From positions 297,348 through 361,347 of the forward strand of contig CAXORL010000003.1 of NCBI GenBank assembly GCA_964211495.1: a stretch of 64,000 nt of DNA. The letters are read 5' to 3'. This DNA comes from Faucicola osloensis_B. GTDB lineage: Bacteria > Pseudomonadota > Gammaproteobacteria > Pseudomonadales > Moraxellaceae. This document shows, piece after piece, positions 25,933 through 34,382 of the stretch (its first letter is position 1; the number at the start of each line of letters is the position of its first letter). A model generated the notes under the pieces. That model was not told the DNA's origin. It did not search any database and saw only the letters and a list, made by a program, of their open reading frames with translations. Made by a program: the position numbers and the translations under genes.

Positions 25933-27399
25933 TTAAAAACGGGTTTTAAATTTTGGCGCAACTGGATTGGCTTGCCCGTTGACTGTCGTGGTATTTGCGC
26001 CTGCTTGGTTGTTTTGTCCAAATAATGGACCACCGCCACCGCCCATGCCTTTGGTCAACCCTTGCACTGCTTTCATCATTTTGCTGATGCCCGATGGGTC
26101 AGATAGCATCTTCATCATTTTTGCCATTTGCTTGTGCTGCTTTAACAGCTGATTGACGTGCTGCACGTCTTTACCCGCACCTGCCGCGATACGGCGTTTA
26201 CGACTTGGGTTGATTTTATCGGGGTTTTTACGTTCAAATGGGGTCATTGAATGAATGAGTGCTTCCATTTCTTTGACCTTTTCTTCTGGTTTGGCATCTG
26301 ATACCGCTTTTTGGACATCCGCACCGCTCATGCCTGGCATTTTATCCAAAAAGCCCGCCATGCCGCCCAAGTTCTTCATTTGTTGGAATTGGGTTAGCAA
26401 GTCCTCAAGGTCAAACTCACCACCTTTTTGGATTTTTTTCGCCATTTTTTCGGCTTTTTCGCGGTCAATTTTTTGCTCGACTTCTTCGACCAGTGACAAC
26501 ACGTCACCCATGCCCAAGATACGCTGTGCCACACGCTCAGGATGGAAGGGCTCAAGCGCGTCAAGTTTTTCACCACGACCCAAGAATTTGATCGGTTTGC
26601 CAGTGATGGCACGCACCGACAATGCCGCACCACCCCGCGCATCGCCGTCAGTCTTGGTCAAAATCACGCCGGTCAAAGGTAGCGCATCATTAAAGGCTTT
26701 TGCCGTATTTGCCGCATCTTGACCGGTCATTGAGTCAACGACAAATAAGGTTTCTGACGGAGTGACCGCTGCGGTTAAGGCTTTGATTTCGTCCATCATG
26801 GCTTCGTCGATGTGCAGACGACCTGCGGTATCGATAATCAAAATATCTTGAAACTGTACCTTGGCTTGTTCAATGGCACGTTTGGCGATATCAATCGGGT
26901 TTTGGTCAGCACTTGATGGCACAAAACTGGCTTTGACTTGCTCAGCGACTTGCTCAAGCTGCTTGATTGCCGCGGGGCGATAGACGTCGGCAGAGACTAG
27001 CATGACCTTTTTCTTATGGCGCTCTTGCAGATATTTGGCAAGTTTACCGGCTGTGGTGGTTTTGCCCGCCCCTTGTAAACCCGCCAGCAAATATACAACG
27101 GGTGGTTTGCCTGTCATTTCCAGTGATTGGTTGGCACTGCCCATTATCTCGGTCAGTTCGTCATAGACGATTTTGACAAAGGCTTGACCTGGGGCGAGTT
27201 CTTTAAGGACTTCTTGACCTAGGGCTTTGTCTTTTACCCGTGACACAAAGTCGCGTGTCACTGGCAAGGCGACATCAGCTTCTAGTAGTGCCATACGCAC
27301 TTCACGCAAGGTGTCTTTGATGTTGTCTTCAGTTAGCTGCCCTGTACCAGAGATACTACGTAAACTCGTCGACAGGCGTTCGGTTAAGGTTTCAAACAT
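25933..27399 (-). CDS. ffh: Signal recognition particle protein Ffh
   Basis: Ffh binds 4.5S RNA and signal sequences for co-translational targeting. It has the N-domain (1-95), a G-domain with GLQGAGKTTT (107-116), DTAGR and TKTDGDARGGAALS, and a Met-rich M-domain with the RNA-binding SGISKMMK-type region. The C-terminal tail is Gly/Asn-rich. The length is 488 residues. It is transcribed divergently from ypjD, the same pairing as in E. coli. The 4.5S RNA gene is not in this window. Confidence 0.97.
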   Translation of the reverse strand: MFETLTERLSTSLRSISGTGQLTEDNIKDTLREVRMALLEADVALPVTRDFVSRVKDKALGQEVLKELAPGQAFVKIVYDELTEIMGSANQSLEMTGKPPVVYLLAGLQGAGKTTTAGKLAKYLQERHKKKVMLVSADVYRPAAIKQLEQVAEQVKASFVPSSADQNPIDIAKRAIEQAKVQFQDILIIDTAGRLHIDEAMMDEIKALTAAVTPSETLFVVDSMTGQDAANTAKAFNDALPLTGVILTKTDGDARGGAALSVRAITGKPIKFLGRGEKLDALEPFHPERVAQRILGMGDVLSLVEEVEQKIDREKAEKMAKKIQKGGEFDLEDLLTQFQQMKNLGGMAGFLDKMPGMSGADVQKAVSDAKPEEKVKEMEALIHSMTPFERKNPDKINPSRKRRIAAGAGKDVQHVNQLLKQHKQMAKMMKMLSDPSGISKMMKAVQGLTKGMGGGGGPLFGQNNQAGANTTTVNGQANPVAPKFKTRF

Positions 27400-27501
27400 A
27401 TAATTTCTCTAATCTATTGCTATCAATTTTATAATCTTACTATTTTATGCTAAATTAGCTAAAACTGCTAATATAATACCGATAAAATCGCGATTTGTTA
27501 C

Positions 27502-28362
27502 ATGGGTCATGCTAGTATAACCATCGCATTTTGCACGTATTTAATGATTTTTAATGAGGCTAGGGTGTTTGTAATCTTTGTACTTGCGTTAGTCTGTTAT
27601 GGCTTAACTACCATCTATTTGATGTGGGCAGTTACGCAACAAAAGCCCATCCGTAAAGGCATGGTGCTTGGGCAATTGCTGATTGGGTTATTGGGTCATG
27701 CGGTGGTGTTATATCCTGATATCATTACCCAAGGCGGGCTAAACTTTAATATTTTTAATGTCGTGTCGTTGACGACATTGTTTATGTTGTTATTTTATTG
27801 GGGATTTTGTCTTTATCGCCAAATTTTGCCGCTTGGGATTTTGGCAACGCCGTTGGCATTTTTGGGCATGATGATTGGTTTTTTTGGCGATGCCCCATAT
27901 CACCCGTTATCTACCATCAGTCCTATCTTACAAGCCCATATCATCATGTCTTTGGCTGCCTATTCGGTACTATTTATGGCAGCGATTGCCGCAATTATGC
28001 TACGGCTACAAATCAGCGAACTCAAACGTCAAACCTTTCACCGTGTCTGGGTCGATAAACTCCCTTCACTCCAAAGCATGGAAGCCTTGCTGTTTGATAT
28101 GATTACTGTGGGTTTTGGCCTATTGTCGATTTCGCTGTTGTTGGGCTTTATCGATACCACCAATTTATTGGCGCAGCATTTGGTACACAAGACTGTGTTT
28201 AGTCTGTTGTCTTGGTTGGTATTTGGGGCGCTATTGGTTGGGCACTGGCGCTTTGGCTGGCGAGGTCAACGCGCGGCTAATATGACGCTATATGGTGTGA
28301 TTTTGCTTGGCTTGGCGTTTATTGGGACGAAGTTTGTGTTGGAGCTGATTTTAAACAAATAA
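27502..28362 (+). CDS. ypjD: YpjD/CcsA-type cytochrome c assembly family membrane protein
   Basis: This is a 286-residue protein with about eight membrane helices of the CcmC/CcmF/CcsA heme-handling superfamily. The conserved C-terminal HHL-type region (VHKTVFSLLSWLVFGALLVGHWRFGWRG) is present, with histidines that could contact heme. The E. coli homologue lies next to ffh, as here, and has also been linked to cation homeostasis (CorE-like). The function is not settled. The chosen ATG has no clear ribosome site and another in-frame ATG is at 27541. Confidence 0.82.
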   Translation: MGHASITIAFCTYLMIFNEARVFVIFVLALVCYGLTTIYLMWAVTQQKPIRKGMVLGQLLIGLLGHAVVLYPDIITQGGLNFNIFNVVSLTTLFMLLFYWGFCLYRQILPLGILATPLAFLGMMIGFFGDAPYHPLSTISPILQAHIIMSLAAYSVLFMAAIAAIMLRLQISELKRQTFHRVWVDKLPSLQSMEALLFDMITVGFGLLSISLLLGFIDTTNLLAQHLVHKTVFSLLSWLVFGALLVGHWRFGWRGQRAANMTLYGVILLGLAFIGTKFVLELILNK

Positions 28363-28364
28363 AA

Positions 28365-28392
28365 ACCCCAATTTTATCGCTAAAACTGGGGT
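28365..28392 (-). terminator. Terminator of acpP
   Basis: ACCCCAATTTT (28365-28375) pairs with AAAACTGGGGT (28382-28392) with one mismatch. The T run is on the minus strand. It may also slow read-through from ypjD. Confidence 0.75.
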
Positions 28393-28414
28393 AAAATGCG
28401 GCTAAACTAAATAA

Positions 28415-28657
28415 CTAGTTAGCCAATTTTGATTGTACGTAGCTGATAGCACTTTGCACTGTGGTCAATTGTGCGCTGTCTTCGTCAGGAATGGTAATAC
28501 CAAATTCGTTTTCAAAAGACATCACCAATTCAACAAGGTCAAGTGAATCTGCACCGAGGTCATCCATGAATGAAGATTCATTTTTGATGTCTTCTGCATT
28601 CACGCCTAATTGCTCAGCTACTGCGGCTTTTACTTTTTGTTCGATTTCGTTACTCAT
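28415..28657 (-). CDS. acpP: Acyl carrier protein
   Basis: AcpP carries growing acyl chains on a phosphopantetheine arm attached to Ser38 of the DSLD motif (37-40). It has 80 residues and is very acidic. It is the last gene of the fabD-fabG-acpP segment. The start has GAGAG upstream. A 183-bp spacer, with a 20-bp tandem duplication, separates it from fabG, so it may have its own promoter, as is usual for this highly expressed gene. Confidence 0.97.
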   Translation of the reverse strand: MSNEIEQKVKAAVAEQLGVNAEDIKNESSFMDDLGADSLDLVELVMSFENEFGITIPDEDSAQLTTVQSAISYVQSKLAN

Positions 28658-28767
28658 GCTTCTCTCCTTGCATTGGGGTATATGATATATCGAGTAAACT
28701 ACATATTAGAGCATATTATCATGCTCATTGCCTATTTCAAAATAAAATAATGCAACCTGTTACTATT

Positions 28768-28807
28768 TCAAAAACTGTATTTTAAGTTCAAAAACTGCAT
28801 TTTAACG
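28768..28807. repeat. 20-bp x2 tandem repeat between acpP and fabG
   Basis: Two contiguous 20-bp units (28768-28787 and 28788-28807) starting TTCAAAAACTG match at 18 of 20 positions. They lie 34 bp beyond the fabG stop codon. Confidence 0.9.
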
Positions 28808-28840
28808 CTCGTTAGGTTGGTATTTGGCAGGCTAATCCAT

Positions 28841-29569
28841 TTACATGTACATGCCGCCATTGACGTCAAGCACAGTGCCGGTAATATAACCTGCTTCTTC
28901 ACTTGCCAAGAAATTTACCGCAGCGGCGATGTCTTCAGGTTTGCCCAATCTGGCTAGCGGAACGGTATTAAGCATGGATTGAATCAATGCTTCATCAAGC
29001 TCGCTGGTCATGTCAGTGTCGATAAAGCCCGGTGCCACGCAGTTGACGGTGATTTGGCGTGATCCAATCTCCCGAGCCAGTGAGCGGGTAAACCCTTCAA
29101 TACCTGCTTTGCTTGCCGTATAGTTGGTTTGTCCGGCATTGCCCATCGCAGCGACTACGGAAGTGATATTAATAATGCGACCTTGCCGCGCTTTCATCAT
29201 GCCTTTCATGGCGCGTTTACTGGTACGAAATACCGAGGTCAAATTCACGTCGAGCACGCGCTCCCAGGCATTGTCATCCATCCGCATGAGCAGACCATCT
29301 TGGGTAATACCGGCATTGTTGACTAGCACCTGTACATTGCCAAATTCTTTTTCAATGCTATCAAATAACTGGTTGATTTGCTCGGCATCTTGCACATTGA
29401 GCACGCGACCTGCGCCACCCAATTCCTGTAGGTAATCATTGACTGCCGCTGCGCCTTTTTCACTGGTAGCAGTGCCGATGACAAGATAGCCTTCATTTGC
29501 CAGACGTTTGGCGATTGCTTGACCAATCCCACGGCTAGCGCCTGTCACTAATGCAATACGTTGAGTCAT
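28841..29569 (-). CDS. fabG: 3-oxoacyl-ACP reductase FabG
   Basis: FabG reduces 3-oxoacyl-ACP with NADPH in each elongation cycle. This short-chain dehydrogenase has the cofactor loop TGASRGIG (9-16), NNAG (84-87) and the catalytic triad Ser137, Tyr150, Lys154. The length of 242 residues is normal. AAGGA precedes the ATG. fabD lies 17 bp upstream, so the two are co-transcribed. Confidence 0.96.
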   Translation of the reverse strand: MTQRIALVTGASRGIGQAIAKRLANEGYLVIGTATSEKGAAAVNDYLQELGGAGRVLNVQDAEQINQLFDSIEKEFGNVQVLVNNAGITQDGLLMRMDDNAWERVLDVNLTSVFRTSKRAMKGMMKARQGRIINITSVVAAMGNAGQTNYTASKAGIEGFTRSLAREIGSRQITVNCVAPGFIDTDMTSELDEALIQSMLNTVPLARLGKPEDIAAAVNFLASEEAGYITGTVLDVNGGMYM

Positions 29570-29586
29570 ATACTTCCTTGGTTTTT

Positions 29587-30606
29587 TTATTGGGCTGATA
29601 ATTGTTGTTTTATATTGTCTAGTTTGGCAACTGTATCGGTCGCTAGTGTGTTAATTTTCTGCGCTTGGCGTTTGGCTAGTCCTGTCAGCACGCTACCGCT
29701 ACCACATTCGATTTGTAAAGTGATTTGTGCGTCTGCTAAAGTATTCTCAATAGTCGACCATAACACGGGCATATTGAGCTGCTCAATCAAGGCTTGTTTG
29801 ATTGCGGTGACATCGCTTTCTACCCGTGCATGGCGATTTTGTATCACCGGAATGCTGGGCGGGTTAAATGTCACGTTTTCCAATTCTGCGGCAAGCTTAT
29901 CGGTGGCAGGCGTCATCAGCTGGCAATGTGACGGTACACTGACTTTAAGCGGCATGCTTTTTTTACCGAGCGCAACGATTTTCTCTGACGCTAAATCTAC
30001 GCCTGCAACATTGCCTGCAATCACCACTTGCCCTGGCGCGTTAAAATTGGCTGGGCTGACTACTGCCTGCGTATGCGCCGCTACCACAGCGTCACATATT
30101 TGTTGTACATCTTCATCGGGCAGACCTAAAATCGCTGCCATTTTACCTGTTTGTGATTGCATGGCGGCGCTCATATACTGACCGCGTTGATGCACCAGCT
30201 TTACGGCATCTGCCAAACTCAACACCCCAGCGGCACACAGCGCACTGTATTCACCCAGTGAGTGCCCTGCAAGATATGCCGGCTGTAAATCAAGCTCATC
30301 ACGCAGTACCCGCCAAATCGCCATACTGGCGGTCAATAATGCAGGTTGGGTATACGCAGTATCATCTAAAGACACGGCACCTGACGCCCCTTGGCATATC
30401 GCCCACAAGTCAAACCCAAGTGCTGCTGAGGCTTCATCAAACGTTGCTTTGACGGTAGGATACTGGGCTGCCCAATCGTGTAGCATACCCACACTCTGCG
30501 AGCCTTGTCCTGGAAAAATCACAGCATATTTCATAGAGTCTACATCGTGTTGTGATGAAGTGGCTGGTTGATTTGCGCTAGCTTGGCTTTGCATTGGGTT
30601 ATCCAT
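29587..30606 (-). CDS. fabD: Malonyl-CoA:ACP transacylase FabD
   Basis: FabD transfers malonyl from CoA to ACP. GQGSQ (33-37), the nucleophile in GHSLGE (Ser116) and the catalytic His227 (VPSHC) are present. The 339-residue form includes about 24 extra N-terminal residues compared with E. coli. The ATG at 30606 has AGGA upstream, while the internal ATG at 30534 has none, so I keep the longer form. fabG follows. plsX and fabH, usually just upstream, are absent. Confidence 0.93.
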   Translation of the reverse strand: MDNPMQSQASANQPATSSQHDVDSMKYAVIFPGQGSQSVGMLHDWAAQYPTVKATFDEASAALGFDLWAICQGASGAVSLDDTAYTQPALLTASMAIWRVLRDELDLQPAYLAGHSLGEYSALCAAGVLSLADAVKLVHQRGQYMSAAMQSQTGKMAAILGLPDEDVQQICDAVVAAHTQAVVSPANFNAPGQVVIAGNVAGVDLASEKIVALGKKSMPLKVSVPSHCQLMTPATDKLAAELENVTFNPPSIPVIQNRHARVESDVTAIKQALIEQLNMPVLWSTIENTLADAQITLQIECGSGSVLTGLAKRQAQKINTLATDTVAKLDNIKQQLSAQ

Positions 30607-30626
30607 AATTTCCTAACTTATTATAG

Positions 30627-30654
30627 TGTACTGCTTCATTTGTACTGCTTATAT
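30627..30654. repeat. 14-bp x2 tandem repeat upstream of fabD
   Basis: TGTACTGCTTCATT (30627-30640) and TGTACTGCTTATAT (30641-30654) share the first ten bases exactly. They lie just upstream of the fabD start. Confidence 0.75.
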
Positions 30655-30945
30655 TGTATTGCGTCTACTAGACCGCTAAAAAATACGGTTAAAAAACTTG
30701 CTTGGGCAATTTTTTGGTCGATTACTTTACCAAAAGTTATCAGCAAAATCAAAATGGCATCAGTAGCTTAGATTGACGTTATAGGCTTATCAAACTTAAC
30801 TGGCAATCATATAACTTACTATCCAGCAAGCAGGCAAAAGTAAGCCAGCAAATTTATGTGTACAATTGTACTCTGATTATTATGGCATATTGAAAAAAAA
30901 ATTCTAGCTTTTTCTTTCGGGTATTTTTACATAAAAAACAAACAA

Positions 30946-30977
30946 AAAAAGGCTGATGAATTATCATCAGCCTTTTT
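30946..30977. terminator. Strong terminator downstream of rpmF
   Basis: A perfect 14-bp stem, AAAAAGGCTGATGA (30946-30959) with TCATCAGCCTTTTT (30964-30977), has a 4-base loop. It separates yceD-rpmF from fabD-fabG-acpP. Confidence 0.95.
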
Positions 30978-31030
30978 GGTGCTTAGCCAATGCATACTAA
31001 GCTATGTCAAAGCACTGCATTTTGCGCTAA

Positions 31031-31216
31031 TTATTCAGCAACCGCTGCTACTTTGAATAATTGACGACCACGGTAAAAACCGTCTTTGGTCGCATGGTGA
31101 CGGATGTGTTTTTCACCGGTAGTTGCATCTACAGCAACAGCATTGATTGTGATGCGGTCGTGTGAACGACGCATATCACGGCGTGAACGGCTTTTACGGT
31201 TTTGTTGAACAGCCAT
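31031..31216 (-). CDS. rpmF: 50S ribosomal protein L32
   Basis: L32 is a small protein of the large ribosomal subunit. The 61-residue frame starts with MAVQQNRKSRSRRDMRRSHD, close to the usual MAVQQ(N/K)xxSRSRRxMRRSHD of gammaproteobacteria. There is no CxxC zinc pair, as in other gammaproteobacterial L32. AGGAG lies 8 bases before the ATG. It follows yceD, the standard pair. Confidence 0.96.
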   Translation of the reverse strand: MAVQQNRKSRSRRDMRRSHDRITINAVAVDATTGEKHIRHHATKDGFYRGRQLFKVAAVAE

Positions 31217-31462
31217 GAGGTTAGCTCCTGTGCTTCTCGCTATTAAAACATCGTTCCCTTAACCTCATTACATCATCATGCAAACAACTTGGTATCGATA
31301 TTTGGCATGGATATAAGGCAAACTATTGGAACAGACAATCAGATAAATTTATAAACGCCATATTATACGTAAAAAAACCCATTTAGCAAAGCCTTAACCG
31401 ACATTTAGTGGCAAGTTTTTGTTACTACGTGTATGACGGCATATCTAATGGCGTGGTTGTTA

Positions 31463-32095
31463 TTAACTTTTTAAGCTTGCCAGTACCGCAAACGGATTTT
31501 CTTTTTCCGCCACTGCCTCTGGCAACTCGCCCACCTCAGTGACTGCCATTTCGCAGTCATCATGCTTGGGCGCTAATGGCAAATCAACCAATAACTCATC
31601 TTCAATCATTGGCAATAGCCACAGTTTATTGTCATCGGTTAGCTCATCAATCAGGATGATTTCTGTGCCTTCATCAAGCAATGCGACGTGATTTTCATCT
31701 TCAAGTAGCGCAAGCTCACTATCGACATCCAGACTCACTGCGACGGGGTCTAGGCAGCGCTGGCAGGTTTGCCAAAGCTCGCCCGTGGTGTGTAATTGCC
31801 AAAATACCACGTCCCCTTTTTTCTGAATGTCTAATATTACATCCAGTGGCTGATCGTTATCATGATGCTCATCACCCAAGGCATAGATACGTGGCAAATC
31901 CTTGAGACTCACCTTGCCTTCCCAGTGATAATGGTTGTCATTGTTGTGCTCCCAACGTGCCAAGTCAATAAATTTGACCAAACTGGCACTAGAGCCAATC
32001 TCACTGGTGGTGTTATTGAGGGTTTTGGATGGGGCAGTTGTTGGTACATCTTGCGATGATTGTGATGGCACGTTTGATAAAGAATGTAGCGTCAT
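31463..32095 (-). CDS. yceD: YceD family (DUF177) protein, 23S rRNA accumulation factor
   Basis: The YceD family is almost always encoded next to rpmF and is needed for normal 23S rRNA levels in E. coli and plants. I start at 32095, where GGAG lies 7 bases before the ATG, giving 210 residues. The frame remains open 20 codons further upstream. The DUF177 core is marked by CQRCLDPVAVSLDVDSELALL, followed by the acidic tail with DEL(L/V)DLPLAPKHDDC. Cysteines in CQRC and DDC could bind a metal. Confidence 0.88.
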   Translation of the reverse strand: MTLHSLSNVPSQSSQDVPTTAPSKTLNNTTSEIGSSASLVKFIDLARWEHNNDNHYHWEGKVSLKDLPRIYALGDEHHDNDQPLDVILDIQKKGDVVFWQLHTTGELWQTCQRCLDPVAVSLDVDSELALLEDENHVALLDEGTEIILIDELTDDNKLWLLPMIEDELLVDLPLAPKHDDCEMAVTEVGELPEAVAEKENPFAVLASLKS

Positions 32096-32239
32096 TTCAC
32101 CGCTCCTTTTAATTATGTTGCGTTGTAGTATAAAGCATACTGACGTCCATTGCATGGTAGCATGTTGTAGGCGTGATTTCCTAGTCGATGCGGGCTGTTA
32201 AATTGTATAATAGCCATTTTTATCGACCCTACTTTTGCT

Positions 32240-33040
32240 ATGTCCACACACCTATCGCCAATATCCGCACAAATATCACCACAAACCCTTGCTATTTTTC
32301 CCTTTATGAAACTGCCTTTTGTCAGCCAATTCGCGGTGGTGCCTGTGTTAGTCAATGATATTGACACAACTGTGATTGACCAAAAAAGTGCGCATTTAGC
32401 ATTAAGGGTTAATTTTGTGCCCGCACTCGCCAGTATATCAAAGACAAAAAACCACCCTTTGACTGACTATCAATGGGTATCGGTGGAAGCATTACAAGTG
32501 CAATGGCTAATGGGTTGGTTCAAACGGTGGTTTTGCCATCGTGATACGATTTTGGTCAAAGGCGAGCATGAGCCTGAATATTTTGCCGCGACCGATAACG
32601 AGTCTGCCAAAATTGTGTTTGCGCATGGATTTTTTGCCAGTGCCTTGCATGAAATTAGCCATTGGTGTATGGCAGGTCAAAAACGCCGATTGCTCAATGA
32701 CTTTGGCTACTGGTATGCGCCCGATGGACGTAATGAGCAGCAGCAGCAACAGTTTGAACAAGTGGAAATCCTGCCGCAGGCGATTGAATGTTTATTGACG
32801 CTCGCTTGCAACAAACCCTTTAGCGTGTCTAAAGATAATTTGTTTGCCGATTTTGATACCAGTCAAAGCACTTTTGAAGCCGATGTACAAGCCCAAGCGG
32901 TGAAGTTTTGGCAAACGAGTCAAAAACTGTCAACCGATGCCAAATTCTTGCTAAGCCAGTTAACTAAACTGCGCCCGCTACCATTGACCTCGTTTGATAT
33001 CTATCACAATTTTATCAAAGTGAATTTTTATCAAAGTTAA
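32240..33040 (+). CDS. epmC: Elongation factor P hydroxylase EpmC
   Basis: EpmC (YfcM) hydroxylates the beta-lysylated lysine of EF-P, the last of three modification steps. The conserved core from about residue 105 matches the family: HGFFASALHEISHWCMAG (H137, E138 and H141 are likely iron ligands) and DFGYWYAPDGR. At 266 residues it is about 80 longer than the E. coli protein, owing to an N-terminal extension without recognised motifs. It is divergent from yceD, with 144 bp between them. epmA, epmB and efp are not in the window. Confidence 0.9.
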   Translation: MSTHLSPISAQISPQTLAIFPFMKLPFVSQFAVVPVLVNDIDTTVIDQKSAHLALRVNFVPALASISKTKNHPLTDYQWVSVEALQVQWLMGWFKRWFCHRDTILVKGEHEPEYFAATDNESAKIVFAHGFFASALHEISHWCMAGQKRRLLNDFGYWYAPDGRNEQQQQQFEQVEILPQAIECLLTLACNKPFSVSKDNLFADFDTSQSTFEADVQAQAVKFWQTSQKLSTDAKFLLSQLTKLRPLPLTSFDIYHNFIKVNFYQS

Positions 33041-33050
33041 TTAGGCCAAT

Positions 33051-33083
33051 AAAAAAGGCAGTTATTGAACACTGCCTTTTTTT
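33051..33083. terminator. Bidirectional terminator between epmC and the cytochrome gene
   Basis: The 12-bp stem AAAAAAGGCAGT (33051-33062) / ACTGCCTTTTTT (33071-33082) has an 8-base loop. Confidence 0.92.
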
Positions 33084-33097
33084 ATGGGGATAAAAAA

Positions 33098-33661
33098 TTA
33101 ATCTTCTTTATATTTTTCATGACAGGATTTACAGCTAGCGCCCAAATCGCCAAATTGGGTTTTGATGCCATCGACACTGGTTGCCGTCGCAGCGGCGGCA
33201 TTGAGGGCACTGGCAGCGGTTTTAAATTTATCAATCTGCTGTTGGAACCCTGCAGCATCGCGCCAAATTTCATCTTTTGCTTCACCACCCTTGGCGGTCT
33301 CTGGATAATGCACCCAAGGATTTTGATTCAGTTTCTCGGCGGCGGCTTTGACTTGGGCGGCATCAAATTTGCTTGGATCTTTGACCATCGCACCAATGGT
33401 TTGGTTGGTTTTTTTCCAATCTTTCATGATTCTTTCACGCGCTTTTTTGTGGTCTTCTGGCGTCATGTTAGGGTCAACTGCCGTGGTCGAGGTTGTCGTG
33501 GTGCTTACCGTAGCGGTTGCCGTTGCACCATTGGCGCTAGCGGTAACTGTGGTAGCAGGCGCTGAAGCGGTAGTTGTGGTTGTGGTTTCTGTTTTTTTAT
33601 TACAGCCTACCAACGCCATCGCAACGATTAATGGGGTGGCAAATTTTAATGCAGTTGACAT
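33098..33661 (-). CDS. Lipid-anchored cytochrome c' / c-556 family protein
   Basis: This is a c-type cytochrome of the four-helix c'/c-556 class. The heme motif CKSCH (Cys177, Cys180, His181) is at the extreme C-terminus, as in that class. The Met in ERIMKDW (Met79) is a possible second ligand. It has a lipobox, LVGC (Cys20), followed by Asn-Lys-Lys and a 40-residue Thr/Ala/Ser tether, then the helical domain from about residue 66. Membrane anchoring is unusual for this family. Function (electron transfer or NO binding) is not known. Its maturation would need the Ccm system encoded upstream. AAGGA precedes the ATG. Confidence 0.88.
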   Translation of the reverse strand: MSTALKFATPLIVAMALVGCNKKTETTTTTTASAPATTVTASANGATATATVSTTTTSTTAVDPNMTPEDHKKARERIMKDWKKTNQTIGAMVKDPSKFDAAQVKAAAEKLNQNPWVHYPETAKGGEAKDEIWRDAAGFQQQIDKFKTAASALNAAAATATSVDGIKTQFGDLGASCKSCHEKYKED

Positions 33662-33826
33662 CGTCCTTTCCTTCCGTGTTTTTGGTTCATATGAATTAAA
33701 TAATGAATGTTATTATCAGAGTGTGGATTAATAATATTTAAGGATTTTAACAAGTATTGCCAAAAAAATTATTATGATTTGGTAACTAAGCCTACCCCCT
33801 GTGTGAGATAGGGTGTGGTTTTTTGA

Positions 33827-34309
33827 TTAAGTGCTTTGTAATTTGATTGCTTTGCCTTGGGTTTTGATTGGCTTGCCTTGTAGGACGGCTTGGGCAATTT
33901 TGATATGTTTAGGGTCATGAAAACCTGTGATGTGATACAAGGTTTGACCGTCAGCATTGTAGATGGTCATGCCATCAGTGGTCGGCTCAACGCTATCGCT
34001 GGGCAATAATTGATAGCTTGTGACTTTAGCACCTTGGTGATGGCTAAAACCCTGTTGGGTCAGTCGCAGTTCACCCCCTGCTAAAGTAGGCACCTGTTTT
34101 TTTCGGTTGAATGATTGCCACGCAACACTTGAGATGATGGCTAGTAAAATCATCAGCGAGCCGATGGCAACTGAGAGCATTTTAAATGCCATCAATATGC
34201 CTACCACAGCAATGGCGATACCCATCCAGAGTATTTGGGTCAGCTTGTTTGGTGTCATCGCTTGACTTTGCAAACCAATGGTAACGCCTGTGTCGGTGAC
34301 TTTTAACAT
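33827..34309 (-). CDS. Two-helix membrane protein, unknown function
   Basis: I do not recognise this 160-residue protein. A short N-terminal tail is followed by two adjacent membrane helices (about 26-46 and 48-67). A basic linker then leads to a C-terminal domain of beta character (LRLTQQGFSHHQG...YQLLPSDSVE...LYHITGFHDPKHIKIAQAVLQG). The layout resembles small membrane proteins with a PH-like domain facing the cytoplasm, but that is a guess. It lies downstream of rph on the same strand, separated by the rph terminator hairpins. Confidence 0.65.
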   Translation of the reverse strand: MLKVTDTGVTIGLQSQAMTPNKLTQILWMGIAIAVVGILMAFKMLSVAIGSLMILLAIISSVAWQSFNRKKQVPTLAGGELRLTQQGFSHHQGAKVTSYQLLPSDSVEPTTDGMTIYNADGQTLYHITGFHDPKHIKIAQAVLQGKPIKTQGKAIKLQST

Positions 34310-34330
34310 AATAATCTCTATGACAATTAA

Positions 34331-34380
34331 AAGGGCGTATGCGCTACGCCCTTACTAGCCTAGCTTGTTTTGTTAGGCTA
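34331..34380 (-). terminator. Double hairpin terminator of rph
   Basis: Nearest the rph stop is TAGCCTA (34356-34362) / TAGGCTA (34374-34380). Beyond it lies AAGGGCGTA (34331-34339) / TACGCCCTT (34345-34353), followed by a short T run on the minus strand. Confidence 0.75.
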
Positions 34381-34382
34381 TT

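Larger units (their letters stand above)
30607..31030. other. Spacer between rpmF and fabD, where plsX and fabH are usually found
   Basis: No gene is seen in these 424 bp. It holds the rpmF terminator (30946-30977) and a 14-bp repeat near fabD. A minus-strand TATAAT lies 13-18 bp before the fabD ATG, too close to be a normal promoter for it. There is no trace of plsX or fabH coding sequence. Confidence 0.6.

Noticed and set aside
33065..33731. Two overlapping plus-strand frames (Gly/Val-rich) opposite the cytochrome gene
   Set aside because: They are shadows of the Thr/Ala-rich lipoprotein tether. The minus strand has a lipobox, a heme motif and a ribosome site.
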